A stretch of 64,000 bases of DNA from Fulverythrobacter ferritrahens (GCF_020539485.1 NZ_JACDXU010000001.1:1302001-1366000); one strand, 5' to 3'. Positions 34,539 to 43,920 are shown, counted from the stretch's first letter. Program-made: numbers and translations. The notes: generated from the sequence alone by a model not told the origin.

Positions 34539-36716
34539 CTAGGGCGAAGGTGCAGGGGACGGCGAGCTTCGCGGCGCGCTCGTGCCCGGTGCTACGGTCA
34601 AACCGTCATTAGTGAGCCGCACATCCACCGGCATGCCGTTCACTTGTGTGGAAAGCACCGCCTCGCCCTGCTTGACACGCAGATTGGTGCCATCCGTACC
34701 GATGGGAATCTCGGCACCCTCCGGCACATCGAGCGGCTGGACCGGGCCGGAGGGATCGGGCTGAGGCGTTGCCTTGCGCTTCGCGGGGACCACCTTGGGG
34801 CCGAGCGCCTGGCTGATGAAATCCTTCCAGATACGCGCGGGCAAGCCGCCCCCGTGCACCCCGCCCAGCGGCGTGTTATCGTCATTGCCGACCCACACGC
34901 CGACCACCAGATCGCCGGCATAGCCAACGAACAGGGCGTCGCGATTATCCTGGCTGGTGCCGGTCTTGCCGAAATTGGGCACGTTGAGCATCGCCGCGCG
35001 CCCGGTGCCGCGATTGATCGTGGCCCGCAGCATTTCCTCGATCCCTTCCTGCTCGCGGGAGGAAAGGTGCTGCTGCGAATTCCACAGCCAGTCGAACCAG
35101 CCCGCCTCCTCCGCTTTCACCGCGCGCGGTTTCACCGGGAAGGCATTGCCCGCCACGCCCGCATAGGCTGCCGTCAGTTCCAGCAAGGTCATGCTGGAGG
35201 TGCCGAGCGCCAGGCTGGGGTCGCCTTCCGCCAGCGGGGAAGTAACGCCGAGGTCACGCGCGGTTTCGATCACCTTCTCGCTGCCCAGCTGCCCGAACAG
35301 GCGCACGGCGGCGACATTGCTGGAACGGGCAAAGGCATCCTTCAATGTGATGCTGTCCGAATAGGTGCCGCTGGCATTGGCCGGACGATAGGAGCCGCTT
35401 TCGATGGGCGAATTGTCGATCCGATCGTCAGGCGACATGCCATCGCGCAGGGCAGCCAGATAGACGAACAGCTTGAAGGTGGAACCCGGCTGGCGCCGTG
35501 CCTGAGTGGCACGGTTGAAGGGGGAATCCTCGTAATCCTTGCCCCCGATCATGGCGACGACTTCACCATTGGGGCGCATAGCCACCAGCGCCACCTGTGC
35601 CTTGCCCAGCCCTGCCCGGCTCACCGCGCGGCGGGCAGCGGCCTGCAGGCGGGAATCGAGCGTGGTGGTGATCGTCTGCCCGCCATAGCCCGCCTCGGTG
35701 AGCTTGCGTGCCTCGGGCAGTGCCCAATCGGCAAAATAGGTGCCGGTCGGCAGATCATCGCCCCCGTCGCGCACATCCAGGCGGGGGGAACGCATGGCCT
35801 TGGCCTCAGCCTGCGTAAGGAAACCTGCCTCCACCATGGTCTGGAGCACCACCCGCATGCGCTCTTCGGCGAGCCTGTAATTCCTGGTCGGCGCATAGCG
35901 CGACGGCGCCTGCAACAGCCCGGCCAGCATGGCGGCCTGCTCCGGCTTCAGCTTTTCCGGCTGACGGTGGAAATAGTGCAACGAGGCCGCGCGCAGCCCA
36001 TACACATTATCGCCAAAATAGGCATTGGAGAGATAACGCTCCAGTATCTCGTCCTTGGTCAGCCATGCCTCCAGCCAGAAGGCGATCAGCGCCTCGCGCG
36101 CCTTGCGGGTGAGGTTCTGCTCAGGCGTCAGGAAGGTGAACTTGGCAAGTTGCTGGGTGATCGTGCTGCCACCCTGCGTACGTCCGGTCGTCAGGTTGCT
36201 CCACGCCGCGCGGGCGATGCCGCGCGGATCGACGCCCCAGTGATCGTAGAAACGCCGGTCCTCGATGGCGATGAAGGCCTGGGGCACATGGGGTGGCAAT
36301 TCCGCCACCTTCACCGGCCTGTCCACCACGGCGCCATTGCGGGCAATCGGCGTGCCATCGGCGGCCAGCAGGGTCAGTTCCGGGGGAGCGATGGGCTGGA
36401 GCGACTTGGAAAGTGGGGCGGTGACCATCAGCCAGCCAACCAGCAGCACGAACAACAGCGCAAAGGCGGCCATGCCCCGCCTGATCCACCACCAGCGCGT
36501 GTGGAGCTTCTTCGGCGGCGCGGCAGGCGTTTCGACGCCCCCGATAACCCGCCCCCCGCCTAGCGCGCCGGGCGGAACGTCGTCGTCATCCGCATCCAGC
36601 CCGTAAAGCGCGGAATGCGGTGCTTCCTCGTAGTAGATATGCTGCACGGGTCGCGGCTCGCGCGACCAGGGCCACCAGCGCCGTTTCACGCCCGGCTTAC
36701 GGGAAGGTAAATCCAT
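34539..36716 (-). CDS. Class A penicillin-binding protein (transglycosylase-transpeptidase)
   Basis: 725 residues. A charged/proline cytoplasmic N-terminus, one TM helix (about residues 76-97), then a GT51 domain with FIAIEDRRFYDHWGVD and TQGGSTITQQLAKFTF, and a transpeptidase with SxxK in RQPGSTFKLFVY, SxN in SSNVAA and KTGTSQD. The C-terminal tail PAKRKATPQPDPSGP is Pro/Ser-rich. It builds peptidoglycan at the inner membrane. PBP1A-type by length and motifs; the subtype is not certain. Confidence 0.92.
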   Translation of the reverse strand: MDLPSRKPGVKRRWWPWSREPRPVQHIYYEEAPHSALYGLDADDDDVPPGALGGGRVIGGVETPAAPPKKLHTRWWWIRRGMAAFALLFVLLVGWLMVTAPLSKSLQPIAPPELTLLAADGTPIARNGAVVDRPVKVAELPPHVPQAFIAIEDRRFYDHWGVDPRGIARAAWSNLTTGRTQGGSTITQQLAKFTFLTPEQNLTRKAREALIAFWLEAWLTKDEILERYLSNAYFGDNVYGLRAASLHYFHRQPEKLKPEQAAMLAGLLQAPSRYAPTRNYRLAEERMRVVLQTMVEAGFLTQAEAKAMRSPRLDVRDGGDDLPTGTYFADWALPEARKLTEAGYGGQTITTTLDSRLQAAARRAVSRAGLGKAQVALVAMRPNGEVVAMIGGKDYEDSPFNRATQARRQPGSTFKLFVYLAALRDGMSPDDRIDNSPIESGSYRPANASGTYSDSITLKDAFARSSNVAAVRLFGQLGSEKVIETARDLGVTSPLAEGDPSLALGTSSMTLLELTAAYAGVAGNAFPVKPRAVKAEEAGWFDWLWNSQQHLSSREQEGIEEMLRATINRGTGRAAMLNVPNFGKTGTSQDNRDALFVGYAGDLVVGVWVGNDDNTPLGGVHGGGLPARIWKDFISQALGPKVVPAKRKATPQPDPSGPVQPLDVPEGAEIPIGTDGTNLRVKQGEAVLSTQVNGMPVDVRLTNDGLTVAPGTSAPRSSPSPAPSP

Positions 36717-36807
36717 CGGAACGCTGTATTAGCGAAACAACACAGCCTTGGCGAGAGGATTTGCACACCATGCCCCCTCCCCGTGTGAGGAAGGGCATGG
36801 AGCAGGC

Positions 36808-37800
36808 TCACGCCTTGCCCACGACGCTTTCAGGCAGATCCACGCCAAAGACGCGCTGGTAATATTCGGCCACCAGCATCCGCTCCGCCTCGTCACACTT
36901 GTTGAGGAAGCTGAGGCGGAAGGCAAAGCCCACATCCTTGAAGATCGCGGAGTTCTGGGCCCAGGTGATGACGGTGCGCGGGCTCATCACGGTGGAGATG
37001 TCCCCATTGATGAAGCCTTGGCGGGTCAACCCGGCAACGCGGATCATCTTTGCGATCACATCCTTGTCCATGTCCGGGTTCTTGGCCGAGACGATGTCCA
37101 GTTCGGTGGATTCCGGCAGGTAGTTCAGAGCAACCACGATATTCCAGCGGTCCATCTGGCCCTGGTTGATCGCCTGCGTGCCGTGATAGAGCCCGCTCGT
37201 ATCCCCAAGGCCCACCGTATTCGCCGTAGCAAACAGGCGGAAGTTCGGGTTCGGGCGGATCACGCGGTTCTGATCGAGCAGGGTCAGCTTGCCTTCGGTT
37301 TCCAGCACGCGCTGGATCACGAACATCACGTCCGGGCGGCCGGCGTCATATTCGTCGAACACCAGAGCGACCGGATGCTGCAAAGCCCAGGGCAACAGGC
37401 CTTCGCGAAATTCGGTAACCTGCAGGCCATCGCGCAGCACGATCGCATCGCGCCCGATCAGGTCGATACGGCTGATATGCGCGTCAAGATTGATACGGAT
37501 GCACGGCCAGTTGAGGCGCGCGGCGACCTGTTCGATGTGAGTCGATTTGCCGGTCCCGTGATAGCCCTGCACCATCACGCGGCGATTATAGGCAAAGCCT
37601 GCCAGAATCGCGAGGGTGGTGTCCGGATCAAACACATAGGTGTCATCCCGATCGGGCACCCGCTCATCCGCCTCGCTGAAGGCGGGGCAGGTCATGTCCG
37701 TATCGATCCCGAAGACTTCGCGTACGCTGATCACCTTGTCAGGTGCTGCGAGGCGGGTGGTTCCGGTGGGCTCAGAGTGCTTGTTGGTCATCTCGTTCAT
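36808..37800 (-). CDS. cobS: CobS-like AAA+ ATPase (cobaltochelatase subunit)
   Basis: 330 residues from ATG 37800 ([11 protein letters not shown]). Walker [14 protein letters not shown], Walker [16 protein letters not shown], sensor 1 [11 protein letters not shown], arginine-finger region [13 protein letters not shown]. In P. denitrificans CobS with CobT drives cobalt insertion by CobN. No cobN, cobT or other cobalamin genes are in the window, so the partner is elsewhere or the role differs. Divergent from the GST gene. Confidence 0.9.
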   Translation of the reverse strand: MNEMTNKHSEPTGTTRLAAPDKVISVREVFGIDTDMTCPAFSEADERVPDRDDTYVFDPDTTLAILAGFAYNRRVMVQGYHGTGKSTHIEQVAARLNWPCIRINLDAHISRIDLIGRDAIVLRDGLQVTEFREGLLPWALQHPVALVFDEYDAGRPDVMFVIQRVLETEGKLTLLDQNRVIRPNPNFRLFATANTVGLGDTSGLYHGTQAINQGQMDRWNIVVALNYLPESTELDIVSAKNPDMDKDVIAKMIRVAGLTRQGFINGDISTVMSPRTVITWAQNSAIFKDVGFAFRLSFLNKCDEAERMLVAEYYQRVFGVDLPESVVGKA

Positions 37801-37889
37801 CGCGCCGGATCGACTAGACGGGCACGCGCGTCGCTGCAACAAGCAATCCCCGTAATGGGCCAGATTCGGCCTTACGGGAGAGTACATCC

Positions 37890-38531
37890 ATGAAGATTTT
37901 CGGTTTTCCCCTCTCACCCTTCGTTCGCAAGGTGCTGGTCGCCACCAAGGAAAAGGGAATCGATGCGGAACTGATCCCGTCCAATCCCAACCAGCCCGAC
38001 GAGGCGTTCCTGCAGGCGAGCCCCTTCCGCAAGATTCCGGCGATTCAGGACGGCGATTTCCGCCTGGCCGATTCCACCGCGATCGTCACCTATCTTGAGG
38101 CCAAATATCCCACCCCCGCCCTGCTTCCCGCCGACGCCCAGACGCGCGGCAAGGCCGTGTGGTTCGATGAAGTGGCGGACACCATCCTGATCCCGGCCGG
38201 CGCGCCGATCGTGGTCAACCGGTTCCTCTATCCCAAGGTCTTCGGCAAGGAAGGTGACGAGGCAGCAGCCGTCGCGGCCGAGGAAGCGATCCTCAAGCCG
38301 CTCGACTATCTCGAAGGCGTGCTCGGCAATGGCGGCTGGCTGGCCGGTGAATTTTCCGTGGGCGACATTGCCGTTGCATCCTCTGTCAAGACGCTGGGCT
38401 ACGCGGGCTGGCAGCTCGACGCTTCGCGCTACCCCGCTTTGGCCGACTGGTATGATCGCGTGAGCGCCCGTCATGCCTGGCAGGCCGCTGCCGAGCAGGA
38501 AGCGGCGGTATTCGCCTCGCTGGGGGGCTGA
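37890..38531 (+). CDS. Glutathione S-transferase
   Basis: 213 residues. Thioredoxin-fold N-domain with [49 protein letters not shown] (cis-Pro and Glu/Asp-Ser GSH site), then an all-helical C-domain with [19 protein letters not shown]. Likely detoxification. Next to the HxlR regulator, convergent with it; possibly part of the same functional neighbourhood. Confidence 0.88.
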   Translation: MKIFGFPLSPFVRKVLVATKEKGIDAELIPSNPNQPDEAFLQASPFRKIPAIQDGDFRLADSTAIVTYLEAKYPTPALLPADAQTRGKAVWFDEVADTILIPAGAPIVVNRFLYPKVFGKEGDEAAAVAAEEAILKPLDYLEGVLGNGGWLAGEFSVGDIAVASSVKTLGYAGWQLDASRYPALADWYDRVSARHAWQAAAEQEAAVFASLGG

Positions 38532-38535
38532 TCCG

Positions 38536-39249
38536 TTACGGGGCGCCTGCGGGCGCCCCGATCTTTGGCGGCAGGGAGAACAGGGCTGCGTAGCGTTTCG
38601 CCAGCTCGCGATCTCCCTCCACCACCAGGCCAGCCTCTGCCTCCAGCACTTCCATCGGGATTTTCGGATAGAGCAGCGCGGCAACGGCCATGGCATCCTG
38701 CGCACGAAAGATCACGGGCGCGTCCAGCGCATCGATGCGGCGTATCGACAGTTCCCCATCGCGTAATTCCGCGACGAACATTTCCCCTGCCACATCGAAG
38801 CCGACCACGGCGTCGAAAGCCTTCGCCCCTTCCCGGTCCAGCATCGTGCGCATCGAAATCATCAACGATACCGCCGATAGCGGCAGCATCGGATCATGCA
38901 GCACAGATCGTGCCGCCCAGCGCCCAAGTTCCTGCACCGCAGGCTCGATCGTGTAGCCCCACTCGGTCAATTCATAGACCTGCGTAGAGGCTGGCGGCGG
39001 CAGAAGACGTTTTACCAGCACGCCCGCCGCTTCCAGCCCGGCCAGCCGTTCAGTCAGAACCTTGGCGCTGATGCCGGGCAAAACCCGGCGCAGATCGGAG
39101 AAACGCCTGCCGCCCAGCAGCAATTCGCGCACGATGAGCAGCGACCAGCGTTCCCCCACCACTTCCATGGCGAAGGCCGTGCCGCAGGCATCGCCATACC
39201 ACTTGCCGTGGCACTCTTGCGACGAACTGGTTTCTTTTAGTGACTTCAT
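38536..39249 (-). CDS. HxlR-family transcriptional regulator
   Basis: 237 residues from ATG 39249. A winged helix (FAMEVVGERWSLLIVRELLLGGRRFSDLRRVLPGISAKVLTERLAGLEAAGVL) is followed by a 110-residue C-terminal extension not seen in minimal HxlR proteins. Near the N-terminus are Cys14 and Cys22 (SQECHGKWYGDACG); such Cys are redox/electrophile sensors in YodB/HypR-type members. It is divergent from the detoxification cassette and likely controls it. Confidence 0.85.
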   Translation of the reverse strand: MKSLKETSSSQECHGKWYGDACGTAFAMEVVGERWSLLIVRELLLGGRRFSDLRRVLPGISAKVLTERLAGLEAAGVLVKRLLPPPASTQVYELTEWGYTIEPAVQELGRWAARSVLHDPMLPLSAVSLMISMRTMLDREGAKAFDAVVGFDVAGEMFVAELRDGELSIRRIDALDAPVIFRAQDAMAVAALLYPKIPMEVLEAEAGLVVEGDRELAKRYAALFSLPPKIGAPAGAP

Positions 39250-39272
39250 AGTTGCTTTTAGTAACTCACTAG
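39231..39272. promoter_or_regulatory. Candidate HxlR operator (tandem 21-bp repeats)
   Basis: Two adjacent direct repeats of 21 bp share the core CTTTTAGTRACT (39234-39245 and 39255-39266), spanning the hxlR start codon in the divergent intergenic region. Binding here could repress both directions. The link to HxlR is inference from position. Confidence 0.55.
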
Positions 39273-39318
39273 ATGATGCTTCGGCAATGGCGATTCGCCA
39301 AAGGGGAGAATGCTGGAC

Positions 39319-39732
39319 ATGAGCAAGATGATTTTCGTGAACCTGCCGGTGACAGATCTGCCGCGCGCCCAGGCTTTCTATGAGGCGCTGGGCTTTCCGA
39401 ATAATCCGCAATTCACGGATGAGAACGCCGCCTGCATGGTGTGGTCGGAAACAATCTTCGTCATGCTGTTGAGCCATGGGCATTGGCGTAACTTCACTCA
39501 ACGCCCCTTCCCGCCCGAAGGCTCCAGCGAAGTGATGCTGGCGCTCAATTTCGACAGCACGGAAGAAGTGAACCGCATTGTAGACCTCGCCGGAGCGCAG
39601 GGCGGCACGGCGGACGTCAATCCGAAACAGGACCATGGCTTCATGGTTTCCCGCAGCTTTGCCGATCCGGACGGGCATGTCTGGGAAGCCTTCTGGATGG
39701 ACCCGGCGGCTATGACAGGCAGCGAAGGCTAA
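39319..39732 (+). CDS. VOC-family (glyoxalase-like) protein, first gene of the cassette
   Basis: 137 residues from ATG 39319 (GGGGAG ten bases upstream; ATG 39310 lies too close to that RBS). MIFVNLPVTDLPRAQAFYEALGF and SFADPDGHVWEAFW are the VOC signatures (betaalphabetabetabeta modules, metal Glu/His at the ends). Substrate unknown. First of eight co-directional genes 39.3-43.6 kb. Confidence 0.85.
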   Translation: MSKMIFVNLPVTDLPRAQAFYEALGFPNNPQFTDENAACMVWSETIFVMLLSHGHWRNFTQRPFPPEGSSEVMLALNFDSTEEVNRIVDLAGAQGGTADVNPKQDHGFMVSRSFADPDGHVWEAFWMDPAAMTGSEG

Positions 39733-39758
39733 GCCAGCAGATCGGGGGAGGAACTGCA

Positions 39759-40163
39759 ATGAGCCAGAAACGCATGACGATAGCGGGTTGGGTGCTGACC
39801 GGCTTGTTCGCCCTGTTCATGCTGGGCGCATCCATCGCACCCAAGCTGTTGGGGATGAAGGCTGCCGCAGCCAGTCTGCGCGATCTTGGCTGGCCAACCA
39901 GCTATGTGGCCTTGATCGGCGGGTTCGAACTGGCCTTCGTCCTGCTCTATCTGGTTCCGCGCACCAGTGTGCTGGGGGCCGTTTTGATGACCGCCCTGAT
40001 CGGCGGCGCAATGGCAGCGCATATTCGCGTCGGCAGTCCGCTGTTCAGCCACACATTGTTCGGCATCTACCTCTCCCTGTTCATGTGGGGCGGCCTCTGG
40101 CTGCGCATGCCGGGGTTGAGAGCCCTGTTTCCCATCGACGTCACAAAAAAGGAAGGAGCCTGA
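39759..40163 (+). CDS. DoxX-like membrane protein
   Basis: 134 residues, four hydrophobic helices (WVLTGLFALFMLGASIA; YVALIGGFELAFVLLYLV; SVLGAVLMTALIGGAMAA; FGIYLSLFMWGGLW). DoxX-type proteins are inner-membrane and linked to thiol/redox stress. RBS GGGGGAGG. Follows the VOC gene by 26 bp. Confidence 0.82.
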   Translation: MSQKRMTIAGWVLTGLFALFMLGASIAPKLLGMKAAAASLRDLGWPTSYVALIGGFELAFVLLYLVPRTSVLGAVLMTALIGGAMAAHIRVGSPLFSHTLFGIYLSLFMWGGLWLRMPGLRALFPIDVTKKEGA

Positions 40164-40167
40164 AGCC

Positions 40168-40527
40168 ATGTATATCCAGGGATTTATCGTGCCGGTCCCG
40201 GCCGGAAACAAGGATGCCTATCGCGATGTCGCCGCGAAGTTCTGGGAGATCGCAGAGGATCTCGGCGCCTTGCAGCAGCTAGAGGCGTGGGAAGTGGACG
40301 TTCCCGATGGCAAGGTAACTGACTTCCGCCGGGCCGTGAATCTGGAGGAAGGCGAGAAGGTCGTCTTCTCGTGGGTCACCTGGCCCGACAAGGCCACGGC
40401 GGATGCCGCTCATGAAAAGATGATGAGCGATCCGCGCATGGAGGAATTCGGCGGAACCATGCCCTTTGACGGGAAACGAATGGTCTTCGGCGGCTTCGAG
40501 CCCCTGGTGTTCAAGGAGGCCAAATGA
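40168..40527 (+). CDS. DUF1428 family protein
   Basis: 119 residues. MYIQGFIVPVPAGNKDAYRDVAAKFWEIAEDLGALQ and FSWVTWPDKATADAAHEKMM, RMVFGGFEPLV match DUF1428 (ferredoxin-like, Dabb-related). Function unknown; frequently found with glyoxalase and GST genes. 4 bp after DoxX; overlaps the next gene. Confidence 0.85.
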   Translation: MYIQGFIVPVPAGNKDAYRDVAAKFWEIAEDLGALQQLEAWEVDVPDGKVTDFRRAVNLEEGEKVVFSWVTWPDKATADAAHEKMMSDPRMEEFGGTMPFDGKRMVFGGFEPLVFKEAK

Positions 40528-41324
40528 TGGCCGGCTTCCCCATCTGGTATGAGCTGATGACGCCCGATCCGGCCAAGGTGGCCCCGTTCTATCGCGCGGT
40601 CACCGGCTGGACGATCTCGCCGGAAGGCAACATCATGCCCAATGGCGCGGAATATCGCATGATCCACCGCGCCAATGGCGGCCATGAGGGCGGCGTCCTG
40701 TCGCTCACGCCCGCGATGATGGAAGGCGGCGCCCAGCCCGGCTGGATCGCCTATTTCCATGTCCCCGATGTGGACGCCGCGCTGCCCAGAGCCGAAGCAC
40801 TGGGAGCGACCGTGTGGATGGGCGCCCAGTCCGTTCCGGGTGCCGGGCGAATGGCCATGCTGGCCGACCCGCAAGGCGCCCCCTTCTATATCATGACCCC
40901 CGCCCCGCCGCCCGACAAGGTCGATCTGACGAGCGATGTCTTCGATGCGAAAAAGCCCGGCCACTGCCGCTGGATGCAGCTCGACACCATCGACGCGCCC
41001 GCCGCCAATACCTTCTACACCGCCCTGTTCGACTGGAAGACCGATCAGACCATGCCGATGGGCCCGGCGGGCGATTACCGCTTCATCGAATTCGACGGCG
41101 TGCAGATCGGCGCCTTTAATCCGATGATCCCCCAGGGGCAGAAGCCTGCCTGGCTGCTGTTCTTTGGCGTGGAAGACATCGACACTGCAAAATCCGCCGC
41201 ACAGGCCCATGGCGGCACGGTAACGCAGGATATTCATCAGGTCCCCAGCCGCGATTTCATCTTTATGGCCCGCGATCCCGCCGGTGCCGCAGTGGCTTTC
41301 GTCGGCCCGCGCAAGGGAGCCTGA
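40524..41324 (+). CDS. Two-domain VOC-family protein
   Basis: 266 residues with two VOC repeats: WYELMTPDPAKVAPFYRAVTGW and a second starting at HCRWMQLDTIDAPAANTFYTALFDW; each ends in MLADPQGAPFYIM or MARDPAGAAVAFVG. This is the CFP-30 / 27-kDa antigen-type glyoxalase arrangement. ATGA overlap with DUF1428 (ATG 40527 is an alternative). Confidence 0.88.
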   Translation: MMAGFPIWYELMTPDPAKVAPFYRAVTGWTISPEGNIMPNGAEYRMIHRANGGHEGGVLSLTPAMMEGGAQPGWIAYFHVPDVDAALPRAEALGATVWMGAQSVPGAGRMAMLADPQGAPFYIMTPAPPPDKVDLTSDVFDAKKPGHCRWMQLDTIDAPAANTFYTALFDWKTDQTMPMGPAGDYRFIEFDGVQIGAFNPMIPQGQKPAWLLFFGVEDIDTAKSAAQAHGGTVTQDIHQVPSRDFIFMARDPAGAAVAFVGPRKGA

Positions 41325-41326
41325 TC

Positions 41327-41806
41327 ATGCAGAACAAAGCTTTCGCCTGCATCTGGTACGAAAATGGGGCGGAAGATGCCGCCCGCTTTTATGCCGAGAC
41401 TATTCCGGGCAGTTCCATGGGCGCAGTACACAGGGCCCCGGCGGACAATCCCTCCACCCCGAAAGATGCCGTGCTGATGGTGGAGTTCACCGTAGCAGGC
41501 ATTCCCTGCCTCGGCCTCAATGGCGGCCCCGCCTTCAAGCAGAGCGAGGCGTTTTCCATTCAGGTGCTGACCGACAGTCAGGAGGAGACCGACCGTCTGT
41601 GGAATGCCATTGTCGGCAATGGCGGGGCGGAGAGCATGTGCGGCTGGTGCAAGGATCGCTGGGGCCTCTCCTGGCAGATCACTCCGCGCGCGCTGATGCA
41701 GGCCCACTCCCATCCTGACGAAGCAGCCCGCGCCCGCGCCTTCCAGGCAATGATGGGCATGAAGAAGATCGACATAGCGGCCATCGAAGCCGCGATAGCG
41801 GGGTAG
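41327..41806 (+). CDS. PhnB-like VOC protein
   Basis: 159 residues. CIWYENGAEDAARFYAETIPGS and MVEFTVAGIPCLGLNGGPAFKQSEAFSIQV are the PhnB/3-demethylubiquinone methyltransferase-like pattern; MCGWCKDRWGLSWQITP contains a CxxC. Substrate unknown. 2 bp after the previous stop. Confidence 0.85.
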   Translation: MQNKAFACIWYENGAEDAARFYAETIPGSSMGAVHRAPADNPSTPKDAVLMVEFTVAGIPCLGLNGGPAFKQSEAFSIQVLTDSQEETDRLWNAIVGNGGAESMCGWCKDRWGLSWQITPRALMQAHSHPDEAARARAFQAMMGMKKIDIAAIEAAIAG

Positions 41807-41811
41807 ACACG

Positions 41812-42459
41812 ATGCTGGCTCTCTATGGCCATCCCTTCTCCTCCTATACGTGGAAGGGTCTGATCCCGCTCTATGCCACGGGGGCGGGATTCGAGTTCCG
41901 CGAAGTCGGGCCGGACGAGCCGGATCACAGCGATTTCGTCGCGCGATCCCACCCGGCAGGGAAGTTTCCCGTGCTGGTGGATGGCGACACTACGGTGATC
42001 GAAGCAACCTCCATCGTTGAACATCTGGCACTGAAATATCCCGCCAGCGGCCTGATTCCAGCAGATCCCGCCGAGGCTGCGATTGCGCGCATGCTGGACC
42101 GGGTGTTCGACAATTACGTAATGGGCAGCGGCCAGCGCGTGGTGAATGCCTTTCTCGCCAATATGGCGGCACCCGATCAGGCAGAGATCGAGGCTGGCAA
42201 AGCCGGCCTGCGCCGCGCCTATCGCTGGCTGGAAAGCTGGCTGGCGGAAAATGCCCTGCCCGCGCATGTCTCACTGGTGAGCTGCGCGGCGGCCCCTTCG
42301 CTGTTCTATGCGGACTGGATCGAACCCATCCCCGCCACAGCCCCGCGCCTCGCGGCCTTGCGGGCCGAGTTGCTTGCGCTGCCGGAAGTCAGCCGCTGCG
42401 TGGAGGATGCGCGGCCATTCCGTCCATGGTTCCCGCCCGGCGCGCCCGACCGCGACTGA
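41812..42459 (+). CDS. Glutathione S-transferase family protein (cassette)
   Basis: 215 residues. MLALYGHPFSSYTWKGLIPLYATG, FPVLVDGDTTVIEATSIVEHLALKYP are the GSH-site segments; the C-domain is helical. 5 bp after the PhnB-like gene. It differs clearly from the other two GSTs in the window. Confidence 0.88.
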   Translation: MLALYGHPFSSYTWKGLIPLYATGAGFEFREVGPDEPDHSDFVARSHPAGKFPVLVDGDTTVIEATSIVEHLALKYPASGLIPADPAEAAIARMLDRVFDNYVMGSGQRVVNAFLANMAAPDQAEIEAGKAGLRRAYRWLESWLAENALPAHVSLVSCAAAPSLFYADWIEPIPATAPRLAALRAELLALPEVSRCVEDARPFRPWFPPGAPDRD

Positions 42460-42486
42460 CCGGGACTGGAGAGAGGAAGCACACAG

Positions 42487-42933
42487 ATGTCCAACGAACT
42501 GAAAGTTAGCTGTTTCATCGCTGCTCCGCCGGAAAAGGTCTGGGATGTGCTTGCCAACCGCATGGAGGAATGGTGGTGCCCCAGGCCCTGGCGCGTGGAG
42601 GTCGATCATCAGGATCGCCGCGCGGGCGGACGCTGCGCCATGACCATGTATGGGCCCGATGGCGAAGTCATGCCCAATGAAGGCATTTTCCTCGCTTGGG
42701 AGGAAGGCCGCCGCTTCGTGAGCACGGATGCCTTCAGGGGCGAGGATTTCGATCCGTCCGGCCCCTTCATGGTCGGTTTCTGGGAAATCGAGCCCGAAGG
42801 CGACGGCACCCGCTATACTGCCCGCGCCAAGCACTGGAGCGAAGTAGCCCGCAGGAACCACGAGGAAATGGGCTTCACTCCGGGCTGGATGGCCGCAGCG
42901 GAACAGCTGAAGGAACTGTGCGAGCAGGCTTGA
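42487..42933 (+). CDS. SRPBCC / AHSA1 domain protein
   Basis: 148 residues. SCFIAAPPEKVWDVLANRMEEWW at the start and FWEIEPEGDGTRYTARAKHWS, MGFTPGWMAAAEQLKEL at the end match the activator of Hsp90 (AHSA1)/START-like fold, a hydrophobic ligand pocket. RBS GAGAGGAAG. Common companion of HxlR/ArsR-linked operons. Confidence 0.85.
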   Translation: MSNELKVSCFIAAPPEKVWDVLANRMEEWWCPRPWRVEVDHQDRRAGGRCAMTMYGPDGEVMPNEGIFLAWEEGRRFVSTDAFRGEDFDPSGPFMVGFWEIEPEGDGTRYTARAKHWSEVARRNHEEMGFTPGWMAAAEQLKELCEQA

Positions 42934-42986
42934 CTTTGCGCCATTTGTTCCATTTATGTTCCAGATCTACAGCAGGAGATTAGGGC

Positions 42987-43610
42987 ATGGCTGACTTCAC
43001 CTTTTTCACTAACCCCATGTCGCGCGGGCAGATCGCCCGCTGGGCCCTGCATGAGGCAGGGGCGAGCTATGACGAAGTGATAGTGGAGTGGGACGCCAAG
43101 CCCGCCGAACTGCTGGCGGCAAACCCGCTCGGCAAGGTTCCGACAGTGATCCATCATACGCCCGGTGGAGACCGGGTGATTTCCGAGGCCGCCGCGATCT
43201 GCGCCTATCTCGCCGCGGATGACCTTGCGCCCCGGGAAGAAGAACGCGCGGATTATTTTCGCTGGCTGTTCTTCACGGCAGGCCCGATCGAACAGGGCGT
43301 CACAGCGCGCCGCTACGGCTACGAGCCGAAAGAGGCGCGCGATCGCATCTCGGTTGGCTGGGGCGATACCGATGCAGCGCTCGCCATGCTGGAAGGCCAT
43401 CTGGCCGAAGCCGATTTCGTCTGCGGCAAGCGTTTCACCATGGCGGATGTCTATGTCGGCAGTCAGGTAGAATGGGGCATGATGTTCGGGACTTTTCCGG
43501 AACGGCCTGCCTTTACTGCCTATGTCGAACGGTTCCGCGCGCGTGACGCTTATAAGGCGGCAAAGGCTATCGACTACGCCCAGATCGCCGAACGACAGGC
43601 GCAGGGCTGA
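42987..43610 (+). CDS. Glutathione S-transferase (last gene of the cassette)
   Basis: 207 residues. FFTNPMSRGQIARWALHEAGASYDEV, LGKVPTVIHH, RVISEAAAICAYLA for the GSH site and ADFVCGKRFTMADVYVGSQVEWGMMF in the C-domain. It closes the HxlR-divergent operon; downstream lies the repeat cluster. Confidence 0.88.
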   Translation: MADFTFFTNPMSRGQIARWALHEAGASYDEVIVEWDAKPAELLAANPLGKVPTVIHHTPGGDRVISEAAAICAYLAADDLAPREEERADYFRWLFFTAGPIEQGVTARRYGYEPKEARDRISVGWGDTDAALAMLEGHLAEADFVCGKRFTMADVYVGSQVEWGMMFGTFPERPAFTAYVERFRARDAYKAAKAIDYAQIAERQAQG

Positions 43611-43717
43611 CCCTTGCCTTAGCCCTCCTCTGAATAGGAGAAAGCTAGAGGGCGTGGACAAATTGCAGCCTAAGCTTCCATAACTGCTTTTCAGAATTTC
43701 GACCTAGAAACTGCCGT

Positions 43718-43910
43718 TCCGGACACGACAACATTGCGGACGATTGCACTATCGTCATGCTGAACTTGTTTCAGCATCCATCCATCCCAGAGAACTGCCG
43801 TGCGATCCGGAGAAATGGATCCTGAAACAAGTTCAGGATGACGGGTTAGGGTGGTCCGCTTCCCCAAGGCTACCGAAAGCCGATAATCCGGACACGACGC
43901 ATTGCGGACA
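43718..43910. repeat. Imperfect direct repeat flanking a palindrome
   Basis: The stretch CCGGACACGACAACATTGCG (about 43719) recurs as CCGGACACGACGCATTGCG (about 43890), one on each side of the palindrome at 43753-43843. No gene occurs in 43611-44201; this gap is filled with repeats. Confidence 0.6.
43753..43843. repeat. Dispersed palindromic repeat, CGTCATGCTGAAC family (copy 2)
   Basis: Arms CGTCATGCTGAACTTGTTTC and CTGAAACAAGTTCAGGATG plus ACG; same family as 7374-7464. Confidence 0.85.
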
Positions 43911-43920
43911 TCCCCTACCT

